9,383 bases of DNA. Origin: Alcaligenaceae bacterium (GTDB lineage: Bacteria; Pseudomonadota; Gammaproteobacteria; Burkholderiales; Burkholderiaceae_B). A program made the position numbers and the translations under genes. Shown piece after piece: positions 6,454 through 9,383 of the stretch. Within the stretch, counting starts at the first letter, position 1. Each line of letters opens with the position of its first letter. Location of the stretch: positions 1 through 9,383 of the forward strand of contig JAAZDZ010000023.1 in NCBI GenBank assembly GCA_012512545.1, read 5' to 3'. The notes under the pieces were generated by a model. The model was not told the DNA's origin. It saw only the letters and a list, made by a program, of their open reading frames with translations, and did not search any database.

Positions 6454-7037
6454 GAATAACGCTGCAAATCCAGCATGACCTGGCGCGTGCGCAAGGGCCG
6501 CCCCAACAATTCGTCCAGCCGCTGTCTCAGCACGACCCGCATGCGTTTTTCCTCGATGGGGTCGTCGAACTGCGGCGGCTCGCCATCGAAGCCATAACCC
6601 GTTTCCTCAAGCAGTGTCCATTCAAAACGCCGCAAGGCGCTGGCGGCGCGGGCGCCCTGCTCCAGCGCATGCAGCGCGGCGTCATAGGCATCATAGAGCA
6701 CCGGGTGCGGGTCTTCGCGCGGCAGCAGCCGCAGCAGCAGCTCGTTCATATACCAGGCGGACATCAATGATCGCCCTGCCAGCGGGCGGATGCCGGTCAG
6801 GTCGGCGCGGGTCAGTGTCTTGACTTCGCCCGCGCCCGTCCAGGAAACGATTAGCGGCTGAAAGGCCGCCAGCACAGGACGCAACGCGGAATAAGGCCGT
6901 TTGGCGCCCTTGGCCACCATGGCCACATTGCCGTGTTCGCGGCTGAAAATCTGCACGATCAGCGAGGTTTCACGCCAGGCCGATGCATGCAGCATATAGG
7001 CTTTGACGTCGCGCACACGCTGAGCGCGGCTACTCAT
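6450..7037 (-). CDS. recO: DNA repair protein RecO, internally shortened
   Basis: RecO mediates RecA loading on SSB-coated DNA with RecR in the RecFOR pathway and anneals strands. The N-terminal OB-fold is typical: AYMLHASAWRETSLIVQIFSR, then VAKGAKRPYSALRPVL, then GEVKTL. The helical part is recognisable through NELLLRLLPREDPHPVLYDAY and LRRFEWTLLEETGYG (ending at residue 149). The usual following section of roughly 40 residues (the CxxxGEP to FPD/DAxTL region in other RecO proteins) is largely missing. The final helix, RMRVVLRQRLDELLGRPLRTRQV, then matches the normal C-terminus in the same frame. The total is 195 residues against about 240 usually. The ATG at 7037 is chosen from family alignment and overlaps the era stop by 8 bases; the Shine-Dalgarno sequence is weak, so coupling to era is likely. 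An ATG at 7100 would add 21 residues lying entirely in era and is rejected. Activity of the shortened form is uncertain. Confidence 0.88.
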   Translation of the reverse strand: MSSRAQRVRDVKAYMLHASAWRETSLIVQIFSREHGNVAMVAKGAKRPYSALRPVLAAFQPLIVSWTGAGEVKTLTRADLTGIRPLAGRSLMSAWYMNELLLRLLPREDPHPVLYDAYDAALHALEQGARAASALRRFEWTLLEETGYGFDGEPPQFDDPIEEKRMRVVLRQRLDELLGRPLRTRQVMLDLQRYS

Positions 7038-7917
7038 ACCCCAGGTCGCGCAATGCGCTGTCGCGCTCGGACCACCCCTTGCGCACCTTGATGTAGACAT
7101 CCAGGAACACCGGCTTTTCCAGCAGCTTGACGATGTCCTGGCGGGCTTCTGTGGCGATGCGCTTCATGTGATTGCCGCCTGCGCCCAGCAGAATCGGCCG
7201 GTGGCTTTCGCGTTCCACCACGACGCAGGCGGCGATGCGCGCGCCGGTTTCGTTTTCTTCCCATTGCTCAATGACGACTGTGCAGCCATACGGCAGTTCG
7301 TCGCCCACCAGGCGGAAGATTTTTTCGCGGATGAGTTCGGCAACGATGAAACGCATGGAGCGATCGGTCAGGGCATCGGCCTCGAACATGGGTTCGCCTT
7401 CAGGCAGCCTGGCAGCGATTTCTCCCAACAGCTGGTCAAGCTGGATATCCTTGACTGCGCTGACCGGCACGACTGCGGCGTAGGGAAATTCCTTCAGCAG
7501 CTTTTCGGCAAAAGGAAAGAGATCGTTCTTGCTCTTGAGGCGGTCAACCTTGCTCAGTACCAGAATGGTTTTGCCACCCTTGGGCAGCATGGACAGCAGC
7601 TGCGCATCGGCAGCCGACCATTTGCCCGCCTCGACCACATGAACGACAACATCGACTTCGGACAGCGCCTGGGTGACCACCCGGTTCATCATGCGGTTCA
7701 TGGCGCCGCCATGCTTGGTCTGGAAGCCCGGCGTGTCAACAAAAACGAATTGTTCGTTTTCGCGTGTGAGCACGCCGTTGATGCGATGGCGGGTGGTTTG
7801 CGCCTTGCGCGAGACAATCGACAGTTTGGCGCCGATCAGGGCGTTGGCCAAGGTGGATTTGCCCACATTGGGACGCCCGACGATGGCAACGAATCCGCAG
7901 CGAAAAGGTGTAGTCAT
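7030..7917 (-). CDS. era: GTPase Era
   Basis: Era is an essential GTPase that binds 16S rRNA near its 3' end and assists 30S subunit maturation. The protein has 295 residues, the usual length. GTPase motifs are G1 GRPNVGKS (14-21), G2 within QTTRH (40-44), G3 DTPGF (61-65), G4 SKVD (122-125, a variant of the common NKxD) and G5 VSAVKD. The C-terminal KH domain contains the RNA-binding loop [17 protein letters not shown] and ends with the family signature [18 protein letters not shown]. The loop reads GAGG where GKGG is common. AGGAA lies 5 bases before the ATG, inside rnc, whose stop it overlaps in ATGA. The rnc-era pairing is conserved across bacteria and matches shared work in rRNA processing. 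Confidence 0.97.
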   Translation of the reverse strand: MTTPFRCGFVAIVGRPNVGKSTLANALIGAKLSIVSRKAQTTRHRINGVLTRENEQFVFVDTPGFQTKHGGAMNRMMNRVVTQALSEVDVVVHVVEAGKWSAADAQLLSMLPKGGKTILVLSKVDRLKSKNDLFPFAEKLLKEFPYAAVVPVSAVKDIQLDQLLGEIAARLPEGEPMFEADALTDRSMRFIVAELIREKIFRLVGDELPYGCTVVIEQWEENETGARIAACVVVERESHRPILLGAGGNHMKRIATEARQDIVKLLEKPVFLDVYIKVRKGWSERDSALRDLGYE

Positions 7918-8672
7918 TTGTGTTCCTGGGACAAGGCCACTGGCAGGCTCAGTTGGGCGCGGCGTTTGCGGCGACGCGGCTCGCCTTTCAGGTTTTCAGT
8001 TGCAGCCAGCTGTTCGAGCGCAAGTTGCGCAGCAGCCTGCTCTGCCGCCCGCCGGCTGGAGCCGGACGCCTGCACGCGCAGGTCGAGACGCGGCACATCG
8101 CATGCCACTTCAAAAAGCTGATTATGCGCCGCGCCATGGGTGGCGATCACGGTATATATCGGAAGATCAAAACGCATGGCCTGCAGACGTTCTTGCAGCA
8201 GAGTCTTGGCATCCTTGCCCTGATTGACAGGGTCAACATTGACCAGCAGGCTTTCGTACTGCGCAGCAATAACGTGGCGTGCCGACTCAAAACCGCCATC
8301 CATGTAAACCGCCCCGAAGACCGCTTCCAGGGCATCCGACAGAATGGAGGGTCGCCGGAAGCCGCCGCTTTTCATTTCGCCCTCGCCAAGCTTGAGGTAT
8401 TCGGACAACGAAAGACGGGTGGCAATATCGGCCAGGGTGGCCTGCCGCACCAGGCTGGCCCGCATGCGCGAGAGATCGCCTTCATCGGTGCGCGGAAAAC
8501 GGTCGAACAACAACGACGCCACGACAAAGTTCAGCACGGAATCCCCCAGGAATTCCAGCCGCTCGTTATGCGCGGCTCCGTGACTGCGATGGGTCAAAGC
8601 CTGAACCAGCAGATTGTGGTTGGTGAAACGGTAGCCAAGCACCGCTTCCAGCCGGGAAAGCTGCGCAGCCAT
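7914..8672 (-). CDS. rnc: ribonuclease III
   Basis: RNase III cleaves double-stranded RNA with magnesium, matures the rRNA precursor and controls some mRNAs. The protein has 252 residues. The N-terminal catalytic domain carries the signature [10 protein letters not shown] (36-45), with E37, E40 and D44, and the second cluster D113 and E116 in [10 protein letters not shown], so all catalytic acids are present. The double-stranded RNA-binding domain follows (about 153-222): [30 protein letters not shown], and [19 protein letters not shown] basic tail (PRRRKRR) extends about 25 residues beyond the domain, longer than in the 226-residue E. coli enzyme. The ATG shares one base with the lepB stop (TGATG), and AGGG precedes it by 7 bases. 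Confidence 0.97.
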   Translation of the reverse strand: MAAQLSRLEAVLGYRFTNHNLLVQALTHRSHGAAHNERLEFLGDSVLNFVVASLLFDRFPRTDEGDLSRMRASLVRQATLADIATRLSLSEYLKLGEGEMKSGGFRRPSILSDALEAVFGAVYMDGGFESARHVIAAQYESLLVNVDPVNQGKDAKTLLQERLQAMRFDLPIYTVIATHGAAHNQLFEVACDVPRLDLRVQASGSSRRAAEQAAAQLALEQLAATENLKGEPRRRKRRAQLSLPVALSQEHK

Positions 8673-9383
8673 CAGCGCACCCTGCCGACACGGCTCGGCT
8701 CGCTGAAGTTCATCCAGATGAGGAAAGCGCGGCCAACGATGTGGTCATCCGGCACAAACCCCCAGTAACGGCTGTCCAGGCTGTTGTCGCGGTTGTCGCC
8801 CATCATGAAGTAATGCCCGGGCGGCACCGTGCAACGCACTGCGCCATTGGAATAGTCACAGTTTTCACGATGCGGAAAATTGGATATGGGCAGATACGCC
8901 TGGCGCTGCTGGCGGTTCAGCAGAATTTCGTGACTGACGCCCCCAAGGGTTTCGGTATAGCGGCCCACATACGAAGAACGATCCGGTTCGTAGTAATCGC
9001 CGGAACGCTCCGCTTCGACCCGCTGGCCATTGACGGTAAGCGTTTTGTCGCGATATTCAACCACATCGCCAGGCACACCCACCACGCGCTTGATGTAATC
9101 AATGGAGGGATCAACCGGATAGCGGAACACCACGACATCGCCGCGATCAGGGTCGCCAAGTTCCACCACCTTGCGGTCGATGATGGGCAGCCTGATGCCG
9201 TACTCGTATTTGTTCACCAGAATGAGATCGCCATTCTGCAGGGTGGGCAGCATGGAGCCCGATGGAATGCGAAACGGCTCGAACAGAAACGAACGCAGCA
9301 GGAACACCACCACGATGACCGGAAAGAAGCTGGCGCAGTATTCCACCCACCAGGGCGCGCGGTTCGCCTTGTCATAGGCCTCC
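8672..9383 (-). CDS. lepB: signal peptidase I, N-terminus off the right edge
   Basis: LepB is the membrane-bound serine protease that removes signal peptides from exported proteins on the periplasmic side. The frame is open to the right edge ([15 protein letters not shown] continues upstream of the GTG at 9346), so the true start lies beyond 9383 and only about 236 residues are seen. The visible part begins just before the last membrane segment ([16 protein letters not shown]). The catalytic serine lies in [10 protein letters not shown] (43rd visible residue), followed by GDLILVNK. The catalytic lysine lies in [12 protein letters not shown] (98th visible residue). The C-terminal signature [25 protein letters not shown] is intact. 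It is the first visible gene of the chain leading to rnc and era; in related bacteria lepA commonly precedes it, which would be off the window. Confidence 0.96.
   Translation of the reverse strand, partial: EAYDKANRAPWWVEYCASFFPVIVVVFLLRSFLFEPFRIPSGSMLPTLQNGDLILVNKYEYGIRLPIIDRKVVELGDPDRGDVVVFRYPVDPSIDYIKRVVGVPGDVVEYRDKTLTVNGQRVEAERSGDYYEPDRSSYVGRYTETLGGVSHEILLNRQQRQAYLPISNFPHRENCDYSNGAVRCTVPPGHYFMMGDNRDNSLDSRYWGFVPDDHIVGRAFLIWMNFSEPSRVGRVR

Noticed and set aside
6450..7037. Frameshift as the cause of the short RecO
   Set aside because: The N-terminal and C-terminal parts both read correctly in one frame up to the stop, so an in-frame loss is the simpler reading.
7035..7100. Upstream ATG at 7100 as the recO start
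   Set aside because: The added 21 residues are the out-of-frame reading of the Era C-terminus and do not resemble RecO, whereas [14 protein letters not shown] fits the family N-terminus.
7168..8121. Long plus-strand reading frame (317 codons) opposite era and rnc
   Set aside because: It lies wholly antisense to well-supported era and rnc, and its translation resembles no known family. It is what GC-rich codon bias produces on the opposite strand.
7920..8768. Plus-strand frame of 282 codons opposite rnc and the end of lepB
   Set aside because: It is antisense to intact RNase III and LepB signatures, and no start signal or family resemblance was seen.

Overview
The window reads as a chromosomal housekeeping segment from a betaproteobacterium. 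The best fit is the Alcaligenaceae (Bordetella/Achromobacter/Pusillimonas relatives). This is judged from the protein sequences of LptF, HolC, Era and RecO, the GC-rich codon use and the gene order, and was not checked against a database. Coding density is very high, and no intergenic gap exceeds about 115 bases.

Left part (1-4804). The 3' portion of a LysR-family regulator gene runs in from the left edge and ends tail-to-tail, 4 bases from lptF (LPS export permease subunit, minus strand). lptF is divergent from pepA (leucyl aminopeptidase, plus strand). The short region between them holds two perfect inverted repeats, a candidate promoter and an ambiguous lptF start. pepA overlaps holC (DNA polymerase III chi subunit) by one base. 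After a 113-base gap comes a YccA-type Bax-inhibitor-1 family membrane protein.

Centre (4805-4864). A perfect 21-bp inverted repeat with a 9-nt loop separates the convergent yccA and rarD-like genes. It probably works as a bidirectional terminator and looks like a dispersed REP-type palindrome.

Right part (4865-9383, all minus strand). A six-gene chain runs lepB (5' end off the right edge) - rnc - era - recO - PIN-domain gene - rarD-like transporter gene. Every junction overlaps (1, 4, 8, 4 and 7 bases), so the set looks like one translationally coupled operon. It combines protein export (LepB), RNA processing and ribosome assembly (RNase III, Era) and recombinational repair (RecO). An uncharacterised PIN-domain putative RNase sits where many proteobacteria carry pdxJ. 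RecO is unusually short through an apparent in-frame loss in its C-terminal half.

I see no mobile element gene, CRISPR array, tRNA or rRNA, and no clearly novel multi-gene system. The strongest leads are the PIN gene embedded in the rnc-era-recO operon, the shortened RecO, the inverted-repeat-rich lptF/pepA region, and the absence of lptG next to lptF.
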